A program made the translations under genes and the position numbers. Shown piece after piece: positions 1 to 9,969 of a stretch of DNA of 64,000 nucleotides (positions are counted from its first letter, which is position 1; the number at the start of each line of letters is the position of its first letter). A model generated the notes under the pieces. It did not search any database, was not told the DNA's origin, and was given only the letters and a program-made list of their open reading frames with translations. The DNA comes from Eutreptiella sp. 'Long Island Sound 2002' (Eukaryota > Euglenozoa > Euglenophyceae > Eutreptiales > Eutreptiaceae): the NCBI GenBank assembly GCA_964036045.1, contig OZ038392.1, positions 26,707,663-26,771,662 on the forward strand. The letters are read 5' to 3'.

Positions 1-565
1 CCTTGCACCCTGAGTCCCAGGCGGCAATCCTGTGGACGGCCTCCTCAATGGAGTGCAGGGTCGTGGCCTCCTTCACCATCTGGTTGTGCTGGCCATGCAT
101 CTCGACGAACTCCAGTGTCTCCTTCAGCTGGGCCTCCAGGCGGATCCTCAAGGCCTCCTACTTCTCGCGCTGAACACGCTCGACGACCATGAACCTCTGC
201 AAATCCTGCACCCTGTCCTCCTCGTCGTCTCTGGGGTCCCCTACTACGACGAGGGCGCCCTTGGGCTTGGATCCCTTGTGGGCTGTGGCCACCGAGCGTG
301 ATACCACTGACCTAAGGTCATCGGATCCCAACAGGGATCGGCGCAAGATGTCCACGTTCACCTGGGAGTCGAGCGTAGGTGGCGCAATGTTGGCCAGGTC
401 CACCGGGGCAACCTCCTGTTGCAACAAGGCCAGCTCGTTGTGGTGCCTCAGCGCCTCGGTGATAAGGCCAGTGGTTGCAGAGCCTCCTCTGCTACCATGA
501 TGCAGGTTTGGCGGGATCGGTCTCTGGTCGGCCACATCCCCGGTTGCTTGGCCGGACTTTGGCAT
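1..565 (-). pseudogene. Broken coiled-coil ORF running off the left edge
   Basis: A reading frame starts with ATG at 565 on the minus strand and runs left to position 1. It is interrupted by one in-frame TAG at 160-158, after which the same frame continues open to the edge. The N-terminal part is polar and Gln/Arg-rich. The part beyond the stop is a charged helix with E/K/L/Q heptad-like spacing, typical of a coiled coil. No catalytic motif is visible. The left end lies outside the window, so length and family cannot be judged. It could be a retroelement gag-like ORF or a host gene fragment. The in-frame stop, with the frame conserved on both sides, suggests a decayed gene. Confidence 0.4.
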
Positions 566-2210
566 GCTGTTGCCTTTTGCTGGGGTTCCCTTGGGTTTTC
601 CTCACTGCGTCAAAAAAGGGAAAACCCTGTCCTGAAAATCCTGCACACCCTCCGACAGTCACCCGAGCAAGCTGCAACAAGTGGATGAGGAGCACTTGGG
701 AGCGTGGGGGGTACTCAGTGGCGGATGTACAAGGCAAAGATGGGGATGGTGATGAAGGCAATCAACATGAGAAAAGCAACAAAGGTAGGGGACCCTATGT
801 GACAAATCAATCACACTGGAACACCAAGCACACATGGCAGAAGAGGTCAGGATGGGGATGCCGGGCAGGAGGAAGGTTGCTGGAGTCCCTGTACCCATTC
901 CCACTCTGATCCTCAAGCCGTTTCAAGGGTTGGTGACACCCAGGTCTGGGTGCAGAAATGGCAAAAATAGCCAAAACTGGGGTAATTCCCATGGGTGGCT
1001 CGGACAACCAAGGCTGAACCCATGGCCCATGGGATAGGGAGTGAGATATAGGACTCATATCTAAGTGCAAGACTTGCAACTAGGCCCGGGCTTGTCATGG
1101 CCATAAAGATATGGGGCCGCCAATTGACCACACGGGGGGCTGAAATTGGGTCCCAAAAAGCGTGATTTGGCATAGCCAAAAATGAGCCAAAAATGAAAGT
1201 ATCCCCAAGGGTATATCTCCATGGTGCCTTGGAGACGGGACTCAGCGTTCTGTGTGAGACCCCATGGGGGTCTAATGGGGGCCAAGACGTACGTAGTTCT
1301 CAGAGATCTCCATTGGCCATAGCATGGTGTTGGCCTGAATCGGGGCCGGAAGTGCCAAAGTGGCAAAATTGACCATACTCACCTCAAGATAGCCCCCCGG
1401 AACTGTGGGCATCAGTCCATGCATGCGGTGTGTGAGTTCTGGGGACCTATATGCATAAGCAACATACCCTACACGGTCCATTGGTCCCTGCCTGCGGCGT
1501 GCACGGGCAGGCTGAACATGGTGCACGTCGGGCCAAAAATGAATGAATGATAGTTCTCACACCTTGTACCTGGGCTGCACGTCGGGCCAAAAATATGGAA
1601 AATGGCAGAAAATGGCCGAAAATGCGCACACTCATGGTGGGGCAAATAGGGTATATGTCCGACTTAGACCGGGGCATGCCCTAGAATTGGTATCAAGTCC
1701 TATGTGTCATACATACCCTTTGGGCGTTGACCAAACCCCCCTGGATTTGGGAATGGCAGGGCCGCCAAGTGAGCCATGTTTTTGGATGGGCCCAAATTGC
1801 CCACAAGATGGCCTTGGTGTGCCAAGCTCAAGAGGAGTTACTGGCTGGGTCCAAGATATGTTGGGCACGGAAGTATGTACTCTCATAACATACTTGGGTC
1901 ATGATGTCAATTCTTTGTACCCTGGAGACACAAGGTCGCCACTTGACATCACGACGGCCGGAAAATGGTAAAATTAATGAAAAACATGAAAAATCGACTT
2001 GAAAGCCCCACAAAATATATTATAGCCGGTAATTACCTTCACACACTGTGTCCCGGCACCAAGGTTCTTCGATTCCACGCTTGGGCTCCACTTGAGGTGC
2101 CATGCAAGGTTGCTCGCGCTGCTCCCCAAGTGGGCACGTGGAAAAGTGGAAAAATGCAAATAACACACCTTGCTTGCACCGCATCGCTTCGGGTGTGCTC
2201 TCCATGGGAC
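566..2210. other. Non-coding stretch left of the gypsy element
   Basis: No gene is supported here. ORFs are short and lack recognisable motifs. Several phrases recur imperfectly, for example 'cgtcgggccaaaaat' near 1528 and 1580 and 'ggccgccaa' near 1112 and 1762. This suggests degenerate dispersed repeats. Confidence 0.5.
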
Positions 2211-2505
2211 TGTTATGGCTCCGAACAGCAGCAGCGCAGCGAGCGCGTCAGGTGCAATCGCAGTCGCAATCGCACGGCAGCCTGTGAATACATATGAAGC
2301 ATCGAAATGCCAGTTGCCTGAACGAAGTGCTGTATGATACTTCGATATCTCTGGACAGGGTTTTTATCTTCGAATTTGAGAAGTGTCTATGTATTGGTGC
2401 TCCGTCTAAAGATCCTGCGCAGAGGTTTGTCGATTTGGGATTTGGGAATTTCGAGAAACAAGAGAAACAAAAGGACAAGAGAGTTCCCAAGTCGCAAACC
2501 ACAAC
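2211..2505 (+). repeat. 5' LTR of the gypsy element
   Basis: This 295-bp direct repeat of 19979-20273 starts TGTTATGGCT and ends around CAAACCACAAC. The two copies have equal length and about 95 percent identity by eye; most differences cluster near positions 37-55 and 225-235 of the LTR. The exact 3' border is ambiguous by a few bases because a TG...CA end would fall at CCACA. Confidence 0.88.
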
Positions 2506-2590
2506 AAGAGGCAGCCAGCTACGTGGCGGGGAGATCAATATTTGAGACCAATCTTCGACGCCGTCAACTTGATTTGGATTTCAATTTGCA

Positions 2591-4156
2591 ATGGAGCGAC
2601 CTTTCGACGACGCAGCTATGCTGCACTTTATCAGAGACAGTCTGTTTCGAACGGACTCACCGTTGCATCACGAGTTTTCTATTTTGTTAGAAAAGTTCAT
2701 CGCAGGGCGCATCGCAAGTCGAGAAAGCGAGTGGTTTCCATGCATTTCTCGTGATCTTCACAGCTTGTCGCAGAAGCTTGCAGATACTCTAGCCAAGGTC
2801 ATCGAATTGGAACAACGCATTGATGCGTTGCAGACAACAGCAGCAAATGCTACTGCGGCAACTGATCACCGAGTAGACACTTTGCAGTCCTCGATGGAGA
2901 ATGCAACACAAGCTGCTGTAAGCGAACTTCGACGTCTGGAACATGAACTTTCGCAATGTTATGTCCTTCTCGACGAGCTTACACAAGTTTCGAGTCAACA
3001 ACCTTCGAATCACTTCCAGTTTCCACAGTAACAACCACAACCACAACCACAGCCATCTCCTTCGAGCTATCCGCCGTATTCACCGCCGAACAGTTCACCT
3101 TATCCACCGCAACAATCACCTCCACAGCCACCTGTCCTCGACCCGTCGATGAATACAGCGAACTCAATGCACCAAGTCAATCCAGTGAATGTCGCAATTC
3201 CAACTGCTCCAACACTCGAGATTCTGGGACGTCGTGTTGAACGCTTCAATAAGCTGATTCGAAGATTCTCTGGGTGACCGGGATCTGGAGAATTTTGCAC
3301 ATGGGAAGAGGACCTTATGAGAGCCTTCGCTTTGTCCGATATCACATCAACCGTCGATCAGGTGACCACCATACCGTTTCTCCTTGAAGGTGATGCTGTT
3401 GAGTATTATCACAGTTTGACGAAAGTTGTACAGGATGACTCGTTCGAGCTCATGCGCGTGTTGGGTCAACGTTTCGATTGCATATCCCACGAGCCAGTCT
3501 ACCTGTCGAGAGTGTTGACCTTGAAAGAAAGTGAGTTCCCTCCACATGCGGACTACGTCAAGGAATTCCGAAATTGCGCCATCAAGTCGAAGGTTAACAC
3601 CAGTGACCTCCAGATGGGTTACCTCGTCAACTCTCGATTTGTTGAAGGTTTGTCGAATGACGCTGTTCGTCGGCAGTATATCGTTGAGGTCCGTTCGAAA
3701 TGGCGTTCTGGGAGACCATTTGGCTTCGATACTTTGGTGGAGACCATTGCAGAAGCCTACATGACGGCCAGTTACCAGCTCGAGGAGGTACAGAACGCAT
3801 CGAGAACGGCACCTGATACCATCGGTCCTGTGGTCTCGAGACCCCTGCCTATGACGGTCTCGCCAACCCCGACCTCTACAACATTTCCTTCCAATCCTAT
3901 GCCAACACCGCACGTCAACCCCATGCCAACTCCAGCCGCGGCCCCCATGGCTTCGACTGTACCAGAGCCAATGAACCTCGATATAATTGCCAAGCTCCGA
4001 GAAGAACTACATGCATACATTGGTGAACGTCGAAATGAACGGTTGGGACGTCAAGATGGTCGAGAAAGTAGGCGCTGCTACAATTGTGGCGAACAAGGCC
4101 ACTTGGCCCGCGACTGTCCAAAGCATCGACCGCCATCCCGAGGACGAGAATGTTGA
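2591..4156 (+). pseudogene. gag: gag of the gypsy element, two in-frame stops
   Basis: One frame runs from ATG 2591 to 4156 (521 codons) and is broken by TAA at 3029-3031 and TGA at 3275-3277. Both look like C-to-T changes (CAA, CGA). The N-terminal 146 residues include a coiled coil. A Gln/Pro-rich linker follows, then a retrotransposon capsid-like region (about 3370-3700) with the typical pattern of aromatic and Arg residues. A zinc knuckle CX2CX4HX4C (CYNCGEQGHLARDC) lies near 4076-4117. After the TGA at 4154 the same frame continues Arg/Ser-rich with more stops. In the family this protein forms the virus-like particle and packages RNA; here it is broken. Confidence 0.85.
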
Positions 4157-4451
4157 GAATCAAGATCAGGCACGCCACGAAGAGATCTGAGTCGAGACAG
4201 TAAGGGACGGTTTTGATCCCGCTCCAAGAGCAAAGAACGGCCCACGATGGCCTAGGAATCATCTTCGAAGACCTGGTGGTGGATGTCCTCGAGAAGAGTT
4301 GAACACCACCATCAGTACCAGTAAACCCGAAAAGAATTCGACACTTGGGTGTGTCAACGTCAAAGGAACCGAACCTGAGCATGTGTCTCTGTTCACGGTT
4401 TGAGGGCGCATTTGTGCACGTCGTGATGACTCCTTTGACTCCAGCGTCGAA

Positions 4452-4712
4452 TTGTTAGTCAACTGTGGAGCAACCAGTGACTTCATGTCAATGCAGACTG
4501 CAAAGAGGGCGCGACTTCCCCTCTACAAACTGACAAACCCTGGACACATCTTAACAGCCGGAGGTGTCCAAGTCGAAGTGCGATACTACACGAGAGCCTA
4601 TGTTCGAGTTGCAGAACTCGTATTTCGACATCACTTCAAGGTCTTGGAGATTCTGCCGGATGTGGTACTTGGACTACCATGGCTTCAAAGCTATAATCCA
4701 ACTGTCAACTGA
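4452..4712 (+). pseudogene. Aspartic protease domain of the gypsy pol, active site altered
   Basis: The 86-residue frame has the retropepsin-like fold signatures: the active-site loop reads LVNCGATSDF where the family has (L/I)(V/I)D(S/C)GA, and a hydrophobic LGLPWL segment lies near the C-terminus, as in Ty3/gypsy proteases. The catalytic Asp is replaced by Asn (AAC for GAC), so proteolysis is not expected. A TGA ends the frame at 4710. Pol resumes in the same frame after a short gap. Confidence 0.75.
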
Positions 4713-5950
4713 AAGGAACGGTATGCGGACTTCCAACATGGCTCGAGTTCATACCGGTTGTCTTTTGACGAGTAGAGACATTCCACCCAGCTGCAGTTCC
4801 AAGCCGCTTCGAAGTTGGACCTTCTTTCAATACTTTTATCCAGTGCCTCGAAAGCGAGTCCGGTTGGAAATCCTACCCCGCATGCCAAGGAACGCCCTGA
4901 CCTACACTCGTCGACACACGTCCGGAATGATGCTGACATGTACGATGAGTCCGAAACGGAAGATGGTATCACCGATGGAGAGTGCAGCGATATGGAGATC
5001 GAGTACATCTCGTTGCCGAATCTCAAAAAGGAGGACCGTCGAGCTGATCTCACGGGAGATCAAGTGTTTCTGTGCTGCATGCCTCGACCTGCAGTGCCGG
5101 TGGATCAAATGCATAAGATGCAAGCAAGCAGTGACGATGACGGGCTTGACCCCGTTAGACGCAAATTGCCTATTCGAATACACAAATGGGCGGACCTCTA
5201 CGACCGGGAGAAGGCGGAGTATGGAGACCTACCTCTGCATGGACCTGGTAAAAATCATCGAATACGCCTCGATTCGGAAGACAATCCACCGTGGGTGCAC
5301 CCTTACAAAATGGACCCGAGTCAATTACATGAACTTCGATGACAGCTAGGCAAGTTACATCGATCTGGTCGGATCATACAATCCTCGAGTCCATACCGAG
5401 CGGGTTGCCTGATGGTGAAGAAAGTGAATGGTAAATGGCGTATGTGCGTCGACTACCGAGCGTTGAATACACGAACTGTTCGAGATCGATATCCTTTTCC
5501 TTCGATCCAATCCCTCTTGAGTACACTGGGGGGTTCCACCGTATTTTCGAAGACAGACCTTGTTAGTGGGTTTCACCAGAACCGAATCCACGACGAAGAT
5601 GTCGAGAAAAACCGCCTTCAACACACAATTTGGCGCCTTCGAATGGGTTGTCATGCCCTTTGACCTCTGTAACGCGCCATCGACGTTTCAACGCGTCGTG
5701 AATGATGTCCTTTGAGACGACTTGGGGATCTTCGTATGGGTGTACATCGACAACATTCTCCTCTTCTCGAAGCATGCTGATGAACACCAATGACATCTCG
5801 ATTTGGTACATGAACTACTCCGTCGACACCAGCTATTTTCCTGCATCGATAAATCCACGTTCTTCCAGAGTCGACTACCCTTCTGCCGATACATCATCGA
5901 CAGAGATGGAGTACACATGGACCCGAAAAGATCAAGGGCATTCGAGGTTG
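4713..5950 (+). pseudogene. Reverse transcriptase region of the gypsy pol, frameshifted
   Basis: An acidic linker (4815-5342) precedes the RT. The stop at 5340-5342 is TGA where the context expects Arg. RT fingers begin at about 5412 (VKKVNGKWRMCVDYRALN). A frameshift at the A-run near 5604-5612 moves the frame, after which the palm reads [14 protein letters not shown] and then VYIDNILLFS. The YxDD catalytic box is therefore YIDN, with the second Asp changed to Asn by a G-to-A change. In-frame TGA codons follow near 5716 and 5791, and another frameshift near 5925 returns to the connection domain. The enzyme would not work in this copy. Confidence 0.85.
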
Positions 5951-6884
5951 GCCTCCCCCGACTACGGTCCATGAAATTCGACAATTCATCGGGTTGTGTG
6001 GATTTTACCAGCAGTTTGTCGAAGGGGTCCAAGCTGTCGCAGCCCCTCTGACCGCAATGTTTAAGGCAGATCTCGAGTGGGACTGCACAGCTGTGCATCA
6101 AGCTTCCTTGGACAAGCTGAAGCAAGCAATGATCAATACGACACATCTCAGTGCCATCGACCCCCGACAGCCGTATCACTTGTACACGGATGCTTCGAAA
6201 GATCGCGTGCGTGCCACGCTAGCGCAGCGATGCGCGCATGGAAAGTACAAGGGACATCTTCGACCTATTGCCTTCATGTGGCGGAAAATGCAATCTTCCG
6301 AGACTCCATACTTGATTCGAGAACATGAGCTGTTGGCCATCGTGTTAGCCTTGAAGCAGTGGTTTCATCTACTTCGAGGACCACAGCAGGTGCATGTGCA
6401 GAATGACCACAAAAGCCTTCGTTATCTTAAGACATGGCCTCGACGGCTGACACGACGACAAGCACGTTGGTCCCAGTTCCTCGAGGAATACAACCTCACG
6501 TTGTGGTATGTACCAGGCCTCGAGAATCCAGCAGCGGACGCCTGTTCCCGGCTGACTTCGCGACAGTTGATGGACATCGAGAATGCCACACGTACACGGG
6601 CCTTTGTAATACCCTTGGTCGAGAACTGGTATTCACCGGAAGGAGAACCCGTCGATGAGTTCCTGCATGTGTTCGAGGACTCGTTCTCACACGATGAAGT
6701 GTGGCCCCAGCCATACGACCACCTGTACGTTTCACTTCGAAGCGGACGCTCCGTGGGGAAGGAACCTGATGTTGACGAAGATGCGGAACCAGCCCTCCAA
6801 TTTGACACCGAACCAGCCGTCGGGCCGGAGGACCTGGAGCCACTACCGTCAGACAAGACAGCCGTCGAGCCGGAGGACCAGTAG
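5951..6884 (+). pseudogene. RT connection and RNase H domain of the gypsy pol
   Basis: The frame starting near 5950 reads the tether common to Ty3/gypsy (IRQFIGLCGFYQQFVEG). The RNase H follows, with HLYTDASKDRVRATLAQ (first catalytic Asp), REHELLAIVLALKQW (Glu), and VQNDHKSLRYL, where the family has TDH (Asp conserved). It ends with the family-typical NPAADACSRL. A Pro/Glu-rich spacer with repeats of AVEPED type follows. A TAG at 6882-6884 separates this from the integrase in the same frame. Confidence 0.85.
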
Positions 6885-8420
6885 CCACTGCCATCAAACG
6901 AGATTCTGGCTGAAGATTCACAGAAACCAGAGGTACATCTCGATGATGCTGGCAACCAGCCAGACATGCCTACCGACAGCGACGACCTTCCCTACATAGA
7001 CATGGACTGTCCTCTTCGCGTCACTTTTGGCAAAGAACTTCGATATGCTCCGACCCTGGCGGAACTGATTCGCTGTCGACGCCACCGAGACCGCACACTA
7101 CAATCAGTTCCCTTGCCTAAGGTTGGGCCGAACACACCGTACCCGTCGCGTCTTAAAGGTACACACCGTCGAGTACACCGACACTATCAGTGCAAGGATT
7201 TGACTTCCACAGCTGTGTGGGCAGCAGCCTATCGAGAAGACCCACGTACGAGACACATCTACGAAGTCGCGGTTCGAAGCCCTGCGGCACAACACCAACT
7301 CCGTGATGCCAAGTTATCCTTCGATGATGGTACATTCTTCTATTTGTCGACAATGGGCAAGCGTGTGCTTGTCCCTCGAACGCTCGTGACCTCGATCGTG
7401 GCTATGTATCACGAGTCGGAGTTCTATGGTCATTCGGGAGTACTTCGAACCATGGCACTGATCAAGCGCGACTACGTTTGTTCACATCTCCAACATTACG
7501 TCGAGCGGTACATCTTAAGCTGCGATGTGTGTCAAGCGGCTAAGTCACGGCGTGTCGGCACCGCCAGGCTACCCAGACCCTTGCCGGTGCCCGACACTAA
7601 ATGGCATAGTGGGTCCATCGATTGGGTTTCAGGATTGCCGCTGACCACTAGGGGCCATGACGCCATCATGACTGTGGTCGACCGGTTCTCCAAGCGTGGA
7701 ATGTTCATCCCCTGCCACAAAGATATGACGGCCGACGACCTTGTCTATCTGTTCCTGCGTGAAGTAATTCGACTCAAAGGATGTCCTCGACAAATTGTTT
7801 CTGCTCCAGACAAGCTGTTCGAGTCCCAAGCGTGGAAAGAGTTGGCTCAGCGTTTCAAGATCGAGATGCACCAAACAGTAGCCAACGGTCCTCGAGGCAA
7901 CCGCCTAGCGGAGCGCAGCAACCAGTCGATCCTCCAGCGCCTGCGTACACACGGCATTTCTGGTAACAACAAGTGGGATGTCGACCTTCTGTTCGCCGAG
8001 ATTCAGTTTAACAACCTGACGTACAATAGCCTTCGGCTATCCCTTTTCCAGATTGATGAGGGACGTACACGCCATTTTCCCTTGGACTTTCCCCGAATGA
8101 CTTCTCATGCACATGAGCCTTCAACCGCGAATGTCTACATGCAACGAGCTGAGCGTACCTTCGATTCTGTGCGTGCAATGCTTGCCGAGGAACGTCGACG
8201 CCAAATGCATGTGGTCCTGTAAATGGACCGACACGTTCGAGTGCCTGAAGTGGGGGAACGATGGTGGGTGTTGGTGCCGGAATATCGACATAAAGGGAAA
8301 CTCGATGTTGTTTGGTGCGACCCTTACAAAGTTCTGGAGGTACTGAAAAAGGGCGAGAACGTTAAACTGGACATCCCTGCCCCTTCGATGGGTTGCGAGT
8401 TTTTAATCGAGACAGCATAA
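6885..8420 (+). pseudogene. Integrase of the gypsy pol, one catalytic Asp lost
   Basis: The reading frame is open from 6966 to the TAA at 8220-8222, then continues in frame to 8420. An HHCC zinc-binding domain is seen (H..HSGVLRT, CDVCQAAK). The catalytic core follows, with SIDWVSGLP (first Asp). The second block reads SAPDKLFES where relatives have SDRDKLF, so the second catalytic Asp is gone. The Glu block reads NRLAERSNQS. A GPY-like segment follows after 8223 (WWVLVPEYRHKGKLD). The DDE triad is incomplete, so strand transfer is not expected. Confidence 0.85.
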
Positions 8421-8673
8421 AGCCCTACATCCATCGAGAGGGACAGCGAGTGTGGGAGGACAGCCAGTGTGGGAATTCCCGATGCCACCTGTCAAAACCG
8501 GGGACTCCCCTCGACTTGTCAAGATTCTGGCTAGACGTCAAGTGGGATCTAAAAAGCGCCGCACGTTCCTGTACCGCTGTGAATGGGATGACCACACATG
8601 GTCCTGGGAGTGGAGTAAAGCTCTAGAGGAGGATCCCGTGTACCTTGAGCTTCTTGGACTCCATCCTGAGTAA
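8421..8673 (+). pseudogene. Chromodomain-like C-terminus of the gypsy integrase
   Basis: After a frameshift the frame at 8452-8673 reads LVKILARRQVGSKKRRTFLY, then CEWDDHTWSWEW and a helix ending LELLGLHPE and a stop. The spacing (V-KIL-R, beta strands, W-x-W, terminal helix) matches chromodomains at the C-terminus of chromovirus integrases, which steer insertion to histone-marked chromatin. The domain is divergent and the call rests on pattern only. Confidence 0.6.
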
Positions 8674-8808
8674 CCTCACTTCTCTGCAGCGTGGTTTTTC
8701 GAAAAACTCATACGGGGTTCCAGGTCGACCACTGGAGCCTCCGCCTACGGTACTACTCCCCGGACATCCCTAACTTCCTCTCGACCTCCGCCCTCTTGAG
8801 CATCACCA

Positions 8809-9579
8809 TTGAATGTCATCGTTGTTGACGAGATCAACGACACTGCCGGCGGAAATGGTAATGGTGCCGAAGCCCCAGCAACATCGACCTCAGCTTGCCG
8901 CTGTCGATCAGTAGCGTCAGCGCCAACTCGACCGAGTCGAGCGCTGGATCCGTTCTCGGCGCCGAACTACAGTCAATCGGCATACGCTGGAAGCTCGAAA
9001 GGAAAAGGAGGCCCCTCCTTGAAAGGAGGCAAGGGAGCGTCCGGATGGCTCGACAGTTCTTGGACATCGAGGCCGAACACCTGGACATCGAGGCCCAACA
9101 CATCCAGGAACGAACCGTCGTGGGGAAGAGAGCCGAACACCTCCAACAACAACAACGAGGACACTGCCCCCAACGACGAGTCATGGGTCGACCAATCATG
9201 GCTGTCGAACGCCCCGAGAACGCAAGCTACCACTCAAACGAACCAGTTAAATTCCTACTCTGAACAAGACGACGACGATGAAGACTATGGAGATCTACCC
9301 GATCCCTGGGCCGACGATGAGGATTATACGTATGCCACACAGAGTTGGTCGACGCCAGTGCCCTGTTACGATACTGTTCTGAAACCAGAATCGCTGTGGC
9401 AGCCATATAATCTGCAACAATACAACCTTGAAGTCCAGACCATCGAAGAACTCCGGCACCTGGGCACGTCCCGAATGAAGCCACCCTACAGATTTGGGAC
9501 GCACGAATACGATGCACTTGCGACAGAGTACATCAAGCTCGACCCGCAGGTGCTCACCATCGCGTCGAGTGCCATGGCT
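8809..9579 (+). pseudogene. Extra 3' ORF of the gypsy element, first part (before the LINE)
   Basis: An open frame lacks stops from just after TGA 8797 through the LINE junction and continues after the LINE at 18206 in the same frame; without the insertion it would be 672 codons. No in-frame ATG is present near its start. From about 8815 to 9260 the other two frames also read as plausible charged or coiled-coil sequence, so the true frame of the first third is uncertain. From about 9260 the frame encodes an acidic segment (EQDDDDEDYGDLPDPW) and then an ordered region. No known domain was recognised. It lies where an env or accessory gene would be in other elements, but no signal peptide or membrane helix is visible. 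Confidence 0.5.
8906..9579. repeat. 674-bp target-site duplication of the LINE, left copy
   Basis: Bases 8906-9579 (GATCAGTAGC ... GCCATGGCT) are repeated at 17532-18205. Both copies are exactly 674 bp and I saw no mismatch on reading them against each other. The base before each copy differs (C versus G). After each copy the sequences diverge at once: LINE poly(A) complement here, continuing gypsy ORF there. Confidence 0.93.
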
Positions 9580-9969
9580 TTTTTTGCACTGAACGGCGCC
9601 TTTTGTGGCTGGCCAGGCCGGGGAGAAAGGCTCTTGCGCGCCAAGCTTTTTTGGGGAGGGGCGGGAGCCCGAAATCAAGTTCAATCGCGGGCTGAGTACC
9701 GCTGCACGTTGCTGTCCTCGTCTGCTTCATCTCAAAGAGACTTGGCAGCCCCGTTATAGACAACCGCAGGCCGGGGTCGCCGCTTGATACCCGAAGGCGG
9801 TGTGGTTGCGGATTGGGGGTTAGAGCATGACGGCTTGAGCACGGGGGGTGGCTTGGGGGAGGGATTCATTTGCAGAAGTGACTGGTGAGTGCCAGTGTGG
9901 TAGTACTGATTGATCGCGCCGCTAGGGCTGTCGAGGGTCGGCGTGAGAAAATGTGTAAGTGTGGCTTTT
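9580..9969 (-). other. LINE 3' UTR and short A-tail
   Basis: About 390 nt lie between the ORF2 stop and the insertion end. The insertion ends in a run of seven As on the minus strand directly against the target duplication; one of the seven is shared with it. No ORF in this stretch has recognisable content. Confidence 0.75.

Noticed and set aside
2591-8420. Stops in gag-pol as a sign of a variant genetic code
   Set aside because: All three stop codons occur, frameshifts are also present, and catalytic Asp residues are lost. The LINE and glycosyltransferase ORFs use standard stops. Decay explains it better.
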